Assembly: GCA_963714145.1 (NCBI GenBank)
Contig: OY970235.1
Span: 5,952,001 to 6,016,000, forward strand
Source of the DNA: JBBWZH01 sp035544115
GTDB taxonomy: Bacteria; Actinomycetota; Actinomycetes; Mycobacteriales; CADCTP01
Reading direction: 5' to 3'
DNA: 64,000 nt
Below, piece by piece: positions 1 to 7,382 of the stretch (position 1 is its first letter; every line of letters begins with the position of its first letter). A program made the translations under genes and the position numbers. The notes below the pieces were generated by a model. The model did no database searches. It was given only the letters and a program-made list of their open reading frames with translations, and was not told the DNA's origin.

Positions 1-229
1 CCGGCGCGCTGCGGCATCGGCAATATGCGCCATCAGATGGGGTCTACCGGCCGAAGAAACCGCTACTCTACTTGCCCGACCAGAGATTCGTCCGCTGGGC
101 GGGTGTACGACTGTTTCCGCACAGGTTCCCCCACAAGGTCACCCGTACGGATTACAGTCGTTGCGACGCAGTCTCGAACACGGGGGTGACTGACGACGAT
201 TGACCCGGCATGGGCTGAGGAGGATGTCG

Positions 230-832
230 GTGACCAGCGTGCTCATCTGCGACGAGCGACGTGGCGTCCGAGAAGGTCTAGCGCAGTTCATGTCGGTGGT
301 CCCGGGGGTGGACCGGGTAGATACGGTCGCCAGCGGTGACGACCTGATCGAGCGGTATCCGCGGGAGCGGCCAGACGTGGTTCTGGTCGGCACCCAGCGG
401 GCCGTCGACACCGGCATTGTGCTGACCCGCCGCTTGGTGGCTCGTTACCCACGTGCTTGCGTTCTCGTCTTCGGGGCTGCCGACGACACAACCAACATTG
501 TGGCGGCGGTGGCCTGCGGGGCCCGGGGCTACCTGCGCTGGGACGCCTCACACGCGGAGGTCTGCGCGGCGTTGGCGCACGCGCTGGCCGGCGTGGAGTT
601 GGGCGGCCAGCGCGGGAACGGGCAGAGCGAGGCCGACATCCGGCTGACCGCCCGCGAGCTGCAGGTACTGGTAGGGATGACCGAGGGCAAGAGCAACGGT
701 GAGATCGGCCGGGAGTTGTTCCTGTCCGAAGACACCGTGAAGACCCACGCCCGCAGGTTGTTCCGCAAGCTGGGGGTGAACGACCGGGCCCAGGCCGTAG
801 CACACGGCTTCCGCCGCGGCCTCGTCTCCTAG
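230..832 (+). CDS. bldM: BldM-type orphan response regulator with a degenerate receiver
   Basis: This 200-residue NarL/LuxR-type regulator closely resembles Streptomyces BldM, which controls development as a homodimer or with WhiI. The C-terminal helix-turn-helix (about 139-196) has the BldM-like run SEDTVKTHARRLFRKLG. The receiver keeps the acidic pair Asp8-Glu9, but the position of the phospho-acceptor (Asp54 in Streptomyces BldM, from memory) is Gly54. The switch Thr/Ser is absent and the conserved Lys is Arg103. Phosphorylation therefore looks impossible. I chose the GTG at 230 because AGGAGG at 218-223 lies six bases before it; an ATG at 224 directly abuts that site and a TTG at 200 is also in frame. 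Linkage to DUF5319 and guaB matches other actinomycetes. The family call is firm; direct control of sporulation here is inferred. Confidence 0.88.
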   Translation: MTSVLICDERRGVREGLAQFMSVVPGVDRVDTVASGDDLIERYPRERPDVVLVGTQRAVDTGIVLTRRLVARYPRACVLVFGAADDTTNIVAAVACGARGYLRWDASHAEVCAALAHALAGVELGGQRGNGQSEADIRLTARELQVLVGMTEGKSNGEIGRELFLSEDTVKTHARRLFRKLGVNDRAQAVAHGFRRGLVS

Positions 833-845
833 CTGGCTGGCTCAG

Positions 846-875
846 CTGGCCGCCGGCCTCCGGGCCGGCGGCCAG
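846..875. terminator. Perfect 13-bp hairpin between convergent genes
   Basis: A 13-base arm (CTGGCCGCCGGCC) and its exact complement are separated by a four-base loop, TCCG. It lies between the stop codons of the BldM gene and the convergent DUF5319 gene. No U-run follows on either strand, as is usual for G+C-rich actinomycete terminators, so it is best read as a bidirectional hairpin terminator. Confidence 0.6.
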
Positions 876-881
876 GCTTCA

Positions 882-1277
882 CTACTCGGCGCTGTCTTCG
901 GCCGCGGCGAACGTGGCGTCGGCGAAGCCGCGGGCGTAGTCCCAGCTGACGTACTGGCTGGGGTCCGGGCCGTAGGCCGGCTCGTGCACCCGGGTGCGGC
1001 CCTCGTCCAGCAGGTGCCGCAGGTTGCTGCGCATCAGCTCCCAGCCGAAGAAGTGCGACTCCCCACAGTCCTCGCACTCGACCACGATGCCGCGGACGCC
1101 GCGCGTCTCCAGCAGCGTCTGGAAGACCTCCAGGTCCTCCAGGTCGGCGAGCACATCCTCGCGCTCCGCGGGGGTGAGCGGCGCGGCTGCCTGGTCCGAC
1201 GCGTCGACGTCGTCGAGCGTCGCGGCGGGGTCGGCCGGGTCACCGAGGAACGGGTCCAGTGGCGCGTCGTCGGTCAC
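882..1277 (-). CDS. DUF5319 family protein
   Basis: The 131-residue acidic protein has the body of the DUF5319 family, which is commonly found beside guaB in actinobacteria and has no known function. It has an Asp/Ala-rich N-terminus, a central segment AEREDVLADLEDLEVFQ, a CxxC pair in ECEDCGESHFFGW that could bind metal, and a C-terminal VSWDYARGFAD segment. The GTG start at 1277 gives the usual family N-terminus (MTDDAPLDPF). The same reading frame stays open upstream across guaB, but that extension is only the antisense shadow of guaB. The gene is divergent from guaB across a 144-base gap that must hold both promoters. Confidence 0.85.
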   Translation of the reverse strand: MTDDAPLDPFLGDPADPAATLDDVDASDQAAAPLTPAEREDVLADLEDLEVFQTLLETRGVRGIVVECEDCGESHFFGWELMRSNLRHLLDEGRTRVHEPAYGPDPSQYVSWDYARGFADATFAAAEDSAE

Positions 1278-1421
1278 GGGCCCACGGTAGACGCTCGGCG
1301 GGTCGGTGCGGTAACCATGCCTTGCCCGCTCGGTACCATGAGTCACGGTCGGTCGGCAGGCTCGCCGGGGTCCGCGAGACAGGTGCCGGCCGGCAATCCG
1401 CGCCCGAATCGAAGAGGTGTC

Positions 1422-2954
1422 ATGGATTTTCCTGCCGGCCCCGACGAGCACGCTCCCGCCCAGGCTCCCCCGCCCCTCGCCGACCGGCTCGCGCTCGGTC
1501 TCACCTTCGACGACGTCCTGCTGCAGCCGGGCGCGTCCGACCTGATGCCCAGCGAGGCTGACACCAGCACCTGGCTGACCCGCAAGGTCCGGGTGAAGGT
1601 GCCGCTGGTGTCCTCGGCGATGGACACGGTGACCGAGTCCCGGATGGCGATCGCGATGGCCCGGCAGGGCGGCGTCGGCGTGCTGCACCGCAACCTGGCC
1701 GTCGAGGACCAGGCCACCCAGGTCGACCTGGTGAAACGGTCCGAGGCCGGCATGGTGAGCAACCCGGTCACCTGCGGTCCGGACGCGACGCTGGCCGAGG
1801 TGGACGCGCTGTGCGCCCGGTACCGGATCTCCGGTGTGCCGGTGACCGACGACAGCGGCGTGCTGCTGGGCATCGTCACCAACCGGGACATGCGGTTCGA
1901 GGCCGACCTGTCCCGCTCGGTGCGCGACGTGATGACCCAGATGCCGCTGGTGACCGCGCCGGTCGGGGTGGCCACCGCGGACGCGCTGGCGCTGCTGCGC
2001 CGGCACAAGGTGGAGAAACTGCCGCTGGTGGACGGCGGCGGCCGGCTGCGCGGGCTGATCACCGTGAAGGACTTCGCCAAGAGCGAGGCGTACCCGCTGG
2101 CCACCAAGGACGCCGACGGCCGGCTGGTGGTCGCCGCCGCGGTCGGGGTCGGCGAGGACGGCTGGAAGCGGGCCATGACCCTGGTCGAGGCCGGCGTGGA
2201 CGTGCTGGTGGTGGACACCGCGCACGGCCACTCCCGGGCCGTGCTGGAGACGGTGTCCCGGCTCAAGCGGAACACGCAGGTCGAGGTGGTCGGCGGCAAC
2301 GTGGCCACCCGGGCCGGCGCCCAGGCACTGGTGGACGTGGGCGCCGACGGCGTGAAGGTGGGCGTCGGCCCCGGCTCGATCTGCACCACCCGGGTGGTCG
2401 CCGGGGTCGGCGTGCCGCAGATCACCGCGATCATGGAGGCGGCCGCGGCCTGCCTGCCGGCCGGCGTTCCGGTGATCGGCGACGGCGGCCTGCAGTACTC
2501 CGGCGACATCGCGAAGGCGATCGCGGCCGGCGCGTCCACCGCGATGTTCGGCAGCCTGCTGGCCGGCTGCGAGGAGAGCCCCGGCGAGCTGATCTTCATC
2601 AACGGCAAGCAGTACAAGTCGTACCGGGGGATGGGCTCGCTGTCGGCGCTGCAGACCCGCGGCGGGGCCCGGTCGTACTCGAAGGACCGGTACTTCCAGG
2701 CCGGCGTGATCGACGACCAGAAGCTGGTGCCGGAAGGCATCGAAGGCCAGGTGCCGTACCGCGGGCCGGTGGCGGCGGTGGCGCATCAACTCGTCGGTGG
2801 GTTGCGCGCGGCGATGGGGTACACCGGGTGCGGCACGATCCCCGACCTGCAGACCAGGGCGCGGCTGGTCCAGATCACCACGGCCGGGCTCAAGGAGAGC
2901 CACCCCCACGACATCCAGATGACCGTCGAGGCGCCCAACTACAGCGGGCGCTGA
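1422..2954 (+). CDS. guaB: IMP dehydrogenase
   Basis: This 510-residue enzyme oxidises IMP to XMP with NAD+, the first committed step of GMP synthesis. It is a TIM barrel (TFDDVLLQPG near the N-terminus, SSAMDTVTES) interrupted by a pair of CBS domains at about residues 111-228. The catalytic cysteine is Cys321 in the loop GVGPGSICTTRVVAG. The flap-proximal segment YRGMGSLSAL is also present. The ATG is preceded by GAAGAGG. Length and motifs are complete, so it should be active. It lies 38 bases upstream of guaB3 and probably shares its transcript. The CBS pair is the usual site of purine-nucleotide control. Confidence 0.97.
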   Translation: MDFPAGPDEHAPAQAPPPLADRLALGLTFDDVLLQPGASDLMPSEADTSTWLTRKVRVKVPLVSSAMDTVTESRMAIAMARQGGVGVLHRNLAVEDQATQVDLVKRSEAGMVSNPVTCGPDATLAEVDALCARYRISGVPVTDDSGVLLGIVTNRDMRFEADLSRSVRDVMTQMPLVTAPVGVATADALALLRRHKVEKLPLVDGGGRLRGLITVKDFAKSEAYPLATKDADGRLVVAAAVGVGEDGWKRAMTLVEAGVDVLVVDTAHGHSRAVLETVSRLKRNTQVEVVGGNVATRAGAQALVDVGADGVKVGVGPGSICTTRVVAGVGVPQITAIMEAAAACLPAGVPVIGDGGLQYSGDIAKAIAAGASTAMFGSLLAGCEESPGELIFINGKQYKSYRGMGSLSALQTRGGARSYSKDRYFQAGVIDDQKLVPEGIEGQVPYRGPVAAVAHQLVGGLRAAMGYTGCGTIPDLQTRARLVQITTAGLKESHPHDIQMTVEAPNYSGR

Positions 2955-2992
2955 CCCGGCCGGTCCGGCCGGACCAAGAGAGGACTTCTCGC

Positions 2993-4120
2993 GTGCGCGA
3001 TGTCGTCGAGATCGGCATGGGCAAGACCGCGCGGCGCGGGTACCACCTGGACGACCTGGCCCTGGTCCCGTCGCGGCGGACCAGGGGGTCCGCCGACGTC
3101 TCGATCGCCTGGCAGATCGACGCGCACCGGTTCGATCTGCCGCTGATGGTCGCCCCGTCGGACGCCGTGGTCTCGCCGACCACGGCCACCCTGGCGGACA
3201 AGCTCGGCGGGCTGGCGGTGCTGAACGGCGAGGGGCTCTGGGCCCGGTACGACGACCCGGAGCCGGTGCTGACCGAGCTGGCCGAGTCCGAGCAGCCGCC
3301 GTCCCAGCAGCGGCTGCGCGAGGTGTACGCGCAGCCGGTCAAACCTGACCTGCTGGCCGGCCGGATCGAGGACATCCGGGCCACCGGCGCGCGCACCGCG
3401 GTCCGGCTGTCGCCGCAGAACACGCTGGTCTTCGCCAACACGGTGATCGACGCCGGCGCCGACATCCTGGTCATCCAGGGCACGGTGATCTCCGCCGAGC
3501 ACGTCGTGGTTGGCCGGGAGCCGCTGAACCTGAAGACGTTCATCGCCGACCTGGACGTGCCGGTGGTGGTCGGCGGCTGCGGCAACTACCAGACCGCGCT
3601 GCACCTGATGCGTACCGGCGCGGCCGGGGTGATCGTCGGCTACGGCGCGCACCGCGGCTCCACCACGCCCCGGCTGCTCGGCATCGACGTGCCGATGGCC
3701 ACCGCGCTGGCCGACGCGGCCGCCGCCCGGCGGGACTACCTGGACGAGACCGGCGGCCGGTACGTGCACCTGGTCGCCTACGGGGACATCAACACCGGCG
3801 GCGACGCGGCCAAGGCGATCGCCTGCGGTGCGGACGCGGTGATGCTCGGCGAGCCGCTGGCCCCCGCCATCGAGGCGCCCGGCGGCGGCCGGTACTGGGA
3901 CCCGACCGTCTCGCACCCCAAGCTGCCCCGCTCCACCGTGGAGCAGGTGGCCTACTCCGACGAGCGGTCCCCGCTGTCCGAGCTGCTGGTCGGGCCGACC
4001 GCGGACCCGTCCGGGGCACGGAACATCTTCGGCGCGCTGCGCCGCGCGATGGCCAAATGCGGCTACTCCAGCGTCAAGGAGTTCCAGAAGGTGGAGCTGG
4101 CCCTGGCGCTGCGCGGGTGA
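2993..4120 (+). CDS. guaB3: GuaB3 family IMP dehydrogenase-related protein
   Basis: This 375-residue TIM-barrel protein belongs to the GuaB3 branch of the IMPDH/GMP reductase superfamily. It lacks the CBS pair. At the position of the catalytic loop it reads GYGAHRGSTTPRLLGID, so the Cys that forms the covalent nucleotide intermediate is missing. The family signature RRDYLDETGGRYVH is present. GuaB3 proteins usually accompany guaB in actinobacteria; their reaction in this group is unsettled and IMPDH activity should not be assumed. The GTG at 2993 is preceded by AGAGAGGA. The stop codon overlaps the ATG of the following lipoprotein gene by one base (TGATG). Confidence 0.9.
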   Translation: MRDVVEIGMGKTARRGYHLDDLALVPSRRTRGSADVSIAWQIDAHRFDLPLMVAPSDAVVSPTTATLADKLGGLAVLNGEGLWARYDDPEPVLTELAESEQPPSQQRLREVYAQPVKPDLLAGRIEDIRATGARTAVRLSPQNTLVFANTVIDAGADILVIQGTVISAEHVVVGREPLNLKTFIADLDVPVVVGGCGNYQTALHLMRTGAAGVIVGYGAHRGSTTPRLLGIDVPMATALADAAAARRDYLDETGGRYVHLVAYGDINTGGDAAKAIACGADAVMLGEPLAPAIEAPGGGRYWDPTVSHPKLPRSTVEQVAYSDERSPLSELLVGPTADPSGARNIFGALRRAMAKCGYSSVKEFQKVELALALRG

Positions 4121-5178
4121 TGGGGCGGAGTTGGCCGCCCCCTGTTCGCGGGGAGCGGCGGTTCGCCCGGCGGAGCGTCCGGTCCGGGACGAGGCGGGTG
4201 TTGGCGGCGGCTGCGGTGGTGCTGCTCGCCGTCGCCGGCTGTTCGTCCGATCTGCCGCCGCGGGCCGCTCCGGGCAGTACGCCGGCGAGCAGTCCGAGTG
4301 CGGTCGGGTCGACGTCGGCGGTGGCCACCAGGCCGACGCCGACGGCACCGCCGACCACGCCGAGCGCCAGCGGCCCGGCACCGGCCGGTGGCGCCAGCAC
4401 GCTGCCGCGCGGCGATCGGACGCTGCTGCCGAAGTGGCGGGTGGTGGCGTACTACGGCGGTCCGAACGGCCCGGCCCTGGGGGTGCTCGGCTCCGGCCCG
4501 CCGGACGCGGTCTGGCCCCGGCTGGCCAAGGAAGCGGCCCGCTGGGCGTCCCGCGGGCATCCGGTGCTGCCCGCGTACGAGCTGATCGCGGTGGTGGCGA
4601 GTGCCGGCCCGGGGCCGGACGGGAAATACCGCTACCGGATCGACAGCGCCGATATCCAGCGCTACCTGGACTCGGCCCGGCGGCACAAGGCGCTGCTGGT
4701 GCTGGACATCCAGCCCGGCCGGGCCGACTTCGTCACCGAGGCCAAGCGGCTGGAACGCTGGCTGGTCTTCCCGGACGTGGCGCTGGCGATCGACCCGGAA
4801 TGGCGGATGGGCCCGCACGACGTGCCCGGTCGCCGGATCGGCTCGGTCGGCGCGGCCGAGGTGAACGCGGTGTCCGGTTGGCTGGACGGGCTGACCGCCA
4901 AGCACAAGCTGCCGCAGAAGCTGCTGCTGGTGCACCAGTTCACGAACGGCATGGTGCGCGGCAAGCCGTCGGTGACGCCGCGGAAGAACCTGGCCATGGT
5001 CTTCAACATGGACGGCTTCGGGGCCCAGGCGGACAAGCTGGTCAAGTACCGGATGCTGGCCGCCGACAAGCGGTTCGGGCTCGGCTTCAAGCTCTTCTAC
5101 AAGCAGGACATCGACCTGTTCACGCCGCCCGAGCTACTGGCCGTGCACCCGGCCCCGGCCGTGCTCGAATTCCAGTAG
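4120..5178 (+). CDS. Secreted lipoprotein, probable TIM-barrel fold
   Basis: This 352-residue precursor has an Arg-rich N-region, a hydrophobic stretch and a lipobox ending in Ala-Gly-Cys41, so it should be lipid-anchored outside the membrane. A Ser/Pro/Thr linker to about residue 100 precedes a globular domain. That domain has repeated strand-like segments (WRVVAYYGGPNG, LLVLDIQPG, DVALAIDPEW, KLLLVHQFTNGM, LAMVFNMDGFG) resembling a glycosidase-like barrel, but I cannot point to a catalytic pair. Translation is coupled to guaB3 through a TGATG overlap. The 3' end lies six bases from the end of the convergent transporter gene. Function unknown. Confidence 0.75.
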   Translation: MGRSWPPPVRGERRFARRSVRSGTRRVLAAAAVVLLAVAGCSSDLPPRAAPGSTPASSPSAVGSTSAVATRPTPTAPPTTPSASGPAPAGGASTLPRGDRTLLPKWRVVAYYGGPNGPALGVLGSGPPDAVWPRLAKEAARWASRGHPVLPAYELIAVVASAGPGPDGKYRYRIDSADIQRYLDSARRHKALLVLDIQPGRADFVTEAKRLERWLVFPDVALAIDPEWRMGPHDVPGRRIGSVGAAEVNAVSGWLDGLTAKHKLPQKLLLVHQFTNGMVRGKPSVTPRKNLAMVFNMDGFGAQADKLVKYRMLAADKRFGLGFKLFYKQDIDLFTPPELLAVHPAPAVLEFQ

Positions 5179-5184
5179 GCCCGG

Positions 5185-6366
5185 CTACAGCCAGCCCTGC
5201 CGGCGGAAGCCGAGGTAGAAGCCGACCCCGAGGACGACCGTGACCACCACGCTGGCCACGAACCCGGACCACTGGCCGTATCCGGGGTACGGCACGTTCT
5301 GGCCGTAGAAACCGGTCACCGCGGTCGGCACCGCGATGATCGCCGCCCAGGCGCTGAGCTTCTTCACCACGTTGTTCAGCCGGGCGTCCTGCAGCGAGAG
5401 GTTGGTCTCGAAGATCGTGCTGACCATGTCGCGCAGGCTCTCGGTCCACTCCGAGGCGCGCAGCACGTGGTCGTAGACGTCCTGGAAGTAGGGCTGCATC
5501 TCCGGCGGGACCAGGTGCAGGTCGCGGCGCAGCAGCGTGTTCACCACCTCGCGGGTGGGCAGCACCACCCGGCGTAGCTGCACCAGGCTCTTGCGCAGCG
5601 CGAACGTCCGGCGCTGCACCTCGGCGGACACCGGATGGGCCTCGAACAGCCGGTCCTCCAGCGTCTCGATCTCGTCGTCCAGCGCCTGCACGGTGTCGAA
5701 GTGGGTGTCCACGACGAGGTCGATCAGGCCGTGCAGCAACGTGGCCACGCCGTGCTTCATCAGGTCCGGGTTGGCGTCCCAGCGGGCGACGAAGCTGTCG
5801 GTGCCGAACCACGGGTCCTGCCGGACCGTCACCAGCACCCGGGGCAGCACGAACGCACCGATCTGGGCCGTCCGCAGGGCGCCGCTCTCGACGTCCAGAT
5901 CGACCGCGTACGTGTTCACGTACAGGTGCGAGGCGTACCGGTCCGCCTTGGGCCGCTCGCTGCGGCTGACCGCGTCCTCCACGGCGAGCGGGGCGAGCCC
6001 GAGTTCGTCGGCGATGTGCTGCAGGTCCTCCTGATTCGGGGTGCAGACGTCGGCCCAGACCAGGCAGTCTTCCTGGGCGAGGTAGTCGGAGACCTGGGCC
6101 AGCGGGAAGTTCTCCGCCTCCAGTACGCCGTTCCGCCAGGCCCGCGAGGTGCACCCGGAACCGGCCATCGGGCCGCCGGTGGGGTCGGCCCCGGCCGCGG
6201 CGGCCGGCTCCGCGGTGGTCGGCTCGACGGCGGTGGCCGCGGGGCGGGCCCCGGTCCGCTCCGCCGGCGGGTCCGCCTGCTGCCCGTCCGGGCCCGCGGC
6301 CGGCTCGGCCGGTGCGGCCGGCTCAGCGGCCGGCTCAGCGGTGGCGGGCTGGGGGTGCTCGGTCAT
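5185..6366 (-). CDS. corA: CorA-type divalent-cation transporter with GQN motif
   Basis: The protein is a CorA-family (2-TM-GxN) magnesium or cobalt channel. A long cytosolic domain (ENFPLAQVSDYLAQEDCLVW; IETLEDRLFE; VQRRTFALRKSLVQLRRVVLPTRE) precedes two C-terminal membrane helices. The loop after the first helix reads FYGQNVPYPG, so the usual Gly-Met-Asn is Gly-Gln-Asn. That Met-to-Gln change may alter selectivity. The first 66 residues are Ala/Pro/Glu repeats; a second ATG at 6168 would remove them and give a protein of about 327 residues, nearer the family norm. The maximal frame is annotated and the true start is uncertain. Confidence 0.85.
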   Translation of the reverse strand: MTEHPQPATAEPAAEPAAPAEPAAGPDGQQADPPAERTGARPAATAVEPTTAEPAAAAGADPTGGPMAGSGCTSRAWRNGVLEAENFPLAQVSDYLAQEDCLVWADVCTPNQEDLQHIADELGLAPLAVEDAVSRSERPKADRYASHLYVNTYAVDLDVESGALRTAQIGAFVLPRVLVTVRQDPWFGTDSFVARWDANPDLMKHGVATLLHGLIDLVVDTHFDTVQALDDEIETLEDRLFEAHPVSAEVQRRTFALRKSLVQLRRVVLPTREVVNTLLRRDLHLVPPEMQPYFQDVYDHVLRASEWTESLRDMVSTIFETNLSLQDARLNNVVKKLSAWAAIIAVPTAVTGFYGQNVPYPGYGQWSGFVASVVVTVVLGVGFYLGFRRQGWL

Positions 6367-6514
6367 GGGCTCAGTGTGGCTGGCCGGTTCGGCGCCGGTT
6401 CAGTCGGTGCGGGCAGCCAGCGGGCCCGCCGGCCGGGGGGATGGCCGACGGGCCCTGGCATCACACAGCCCGCTGAATTCAGGGTCAGGGAGCGGGCGAC
6501 TCAGGGGGCGGGGG

Positions 6515-6793
6515 TCAGGGCAGCGGGGGCTCGTCGTACACACGGGTCTCGTACGCGCTCACGGCCGGCGGCTCGTTGTAGACCCGGCGCTCCTCGACCA
6601 CCGCGCCGCCCGGCCGGCCGAGCCGGGTGCGCCGGCTGCTGAGCAGCACGAGCGAGAGCGCGAGCCAGCCGATCCCGACTACGAGCAGGATGACCCCGAC
6701 CACGTTGATGTCGATACCGCTCACCGTGGCGTTGACGGCGAAAGCGAGAATCGCACCTATCGCGATAAGGAAGATGCTCACGCCGATGTTCAT
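6515..6793 (-). CDS. DUF6458 small membrane protein (copy 1)
   Basis: This 92-residue protein has two membrane helices in the first half (IGVSIFLIAIGAILAFAV and VVGVILLVVGIGWLALSLVLL). An Arg/Tyr-rich cytosolic tail carries paired motifs VEERRVYNEPP and YETRVYDEPP. This matches the DUF6458 family of actinobacteria, whose function is unknown. A related gene lies just upstream on the same strand. The tail motif R-x-Y-[ND]-E-P-P is shared by both copies and may be a docking site. Confidence 0.78.
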   Translation of the reverse strand: MNIGVSIFLIAIGAILAFAVNATVSGIDINVVGVILLVVGIGWLALSLVLLSSRRTRLGRPGGAVVEERRVYNEPPAVSAYETRVYDEPPLP

Positions 6794-6909
6794 CGTGTTA
6801 CCTCCCAGATGACCGGCGCGGTTGCGCCTTCATCCGGGCTGATACCCACCCACCGCGGCAGGCACACGCCGGTTCGCGGCCGGAGTCTGCGCCGGCCGCG
6901 CCGGGCGGC

Positions 6910-7182
6910 TCAGGCCGGCGGCTCGTCGTACGTGCGGCGCTCCTCGATGTACTCGTTCTCCTCCGGCCCGCCGTGGTCGTCCCAGACCCGGCGCTGCGTG
7001 ATCACGCGGCCCTGCCGGCGGCTGCGGTACACGACCAGGCCGAGCAGCAGCGAGACGGCACCGATGATCATCAGGATGGTTCCGACGACGTCGATCCGGA
7101 TCCAGGAGACGTCAGCGGTCACCGCGTAGTGCATGATCGCGCCGAGCCCGATCAGGAACAGACCCGCACCGATAGCGCCCAT
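6910..7182 (-). CDS. DUF6458 small membrane protein (copy 2)
   Basis: This 90-residue paralogue of the neighbouring gene has the same layout: two helices (IGAGLFLIGLGAIMHYAV and VVGTILMIIGAVSLLLGLVVY) and a charged tail ending EERRTYDEPPA. The ATG at 7182 is preceded by CGGAGG with good spacing, so longer upstream readings are rejected. The 116 bases between the two copies carry no gene. The pair looks like a local duplication, since the N-termini and the R-x-Y-D-E-P-P tail are alike while the middles differ. Function unknown. Confidence 0.8.
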   Translation of the reverse strand: MGAIGAGLFLIGLGAIMHYAVTADVSWIRIDVVGTILMIIGAVSLLLGLVVYRSRRQGRVITQRRVWDDHGGPEENEYIEERRTYDEPPA

Positions 7183-7369
7183 GCCCCACCTCCGTCGGGC
7201 GTGATCGCCCCATCCGGAACAGTACCGATGCGACGATCCTTCCGGCACAGTTAACCGCCCGCACCACACCGATGGCGTGCCGCATCCCCCGAATCGGGTC
7301 CCGGATCGGGTCAGCACCGGATCGGGCCGCCACCGGGCCGGGCTGCGCCGGGCCGGGCCGGGCGCCCTC

Positions 7370-7375
7370 TAGGAT
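7370..7375 (+). promoter_or_regulatory. Candidate -10 element of a leaderless guaA transcript
   Basis: TAGGAT fits the actinobacterial -10 pattern TANNNT and ends seven bases before the GTG of guaA, the spacing that puts the transcript start at the start codon. No clear -35 hexamer is visible. The surrounding 7270-7360 contains repeated CGGGTC/CGGATC words. Confidence 0.4.
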
Positions 7376-7382
7376 CAGCTGG

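Noticed and set aside
1278..2909. Extension of the DUF5319 frame across guaB
   Set aside because: It is the reverse complement of guaB. The GTG at 1277 gives the known family N-terminus.
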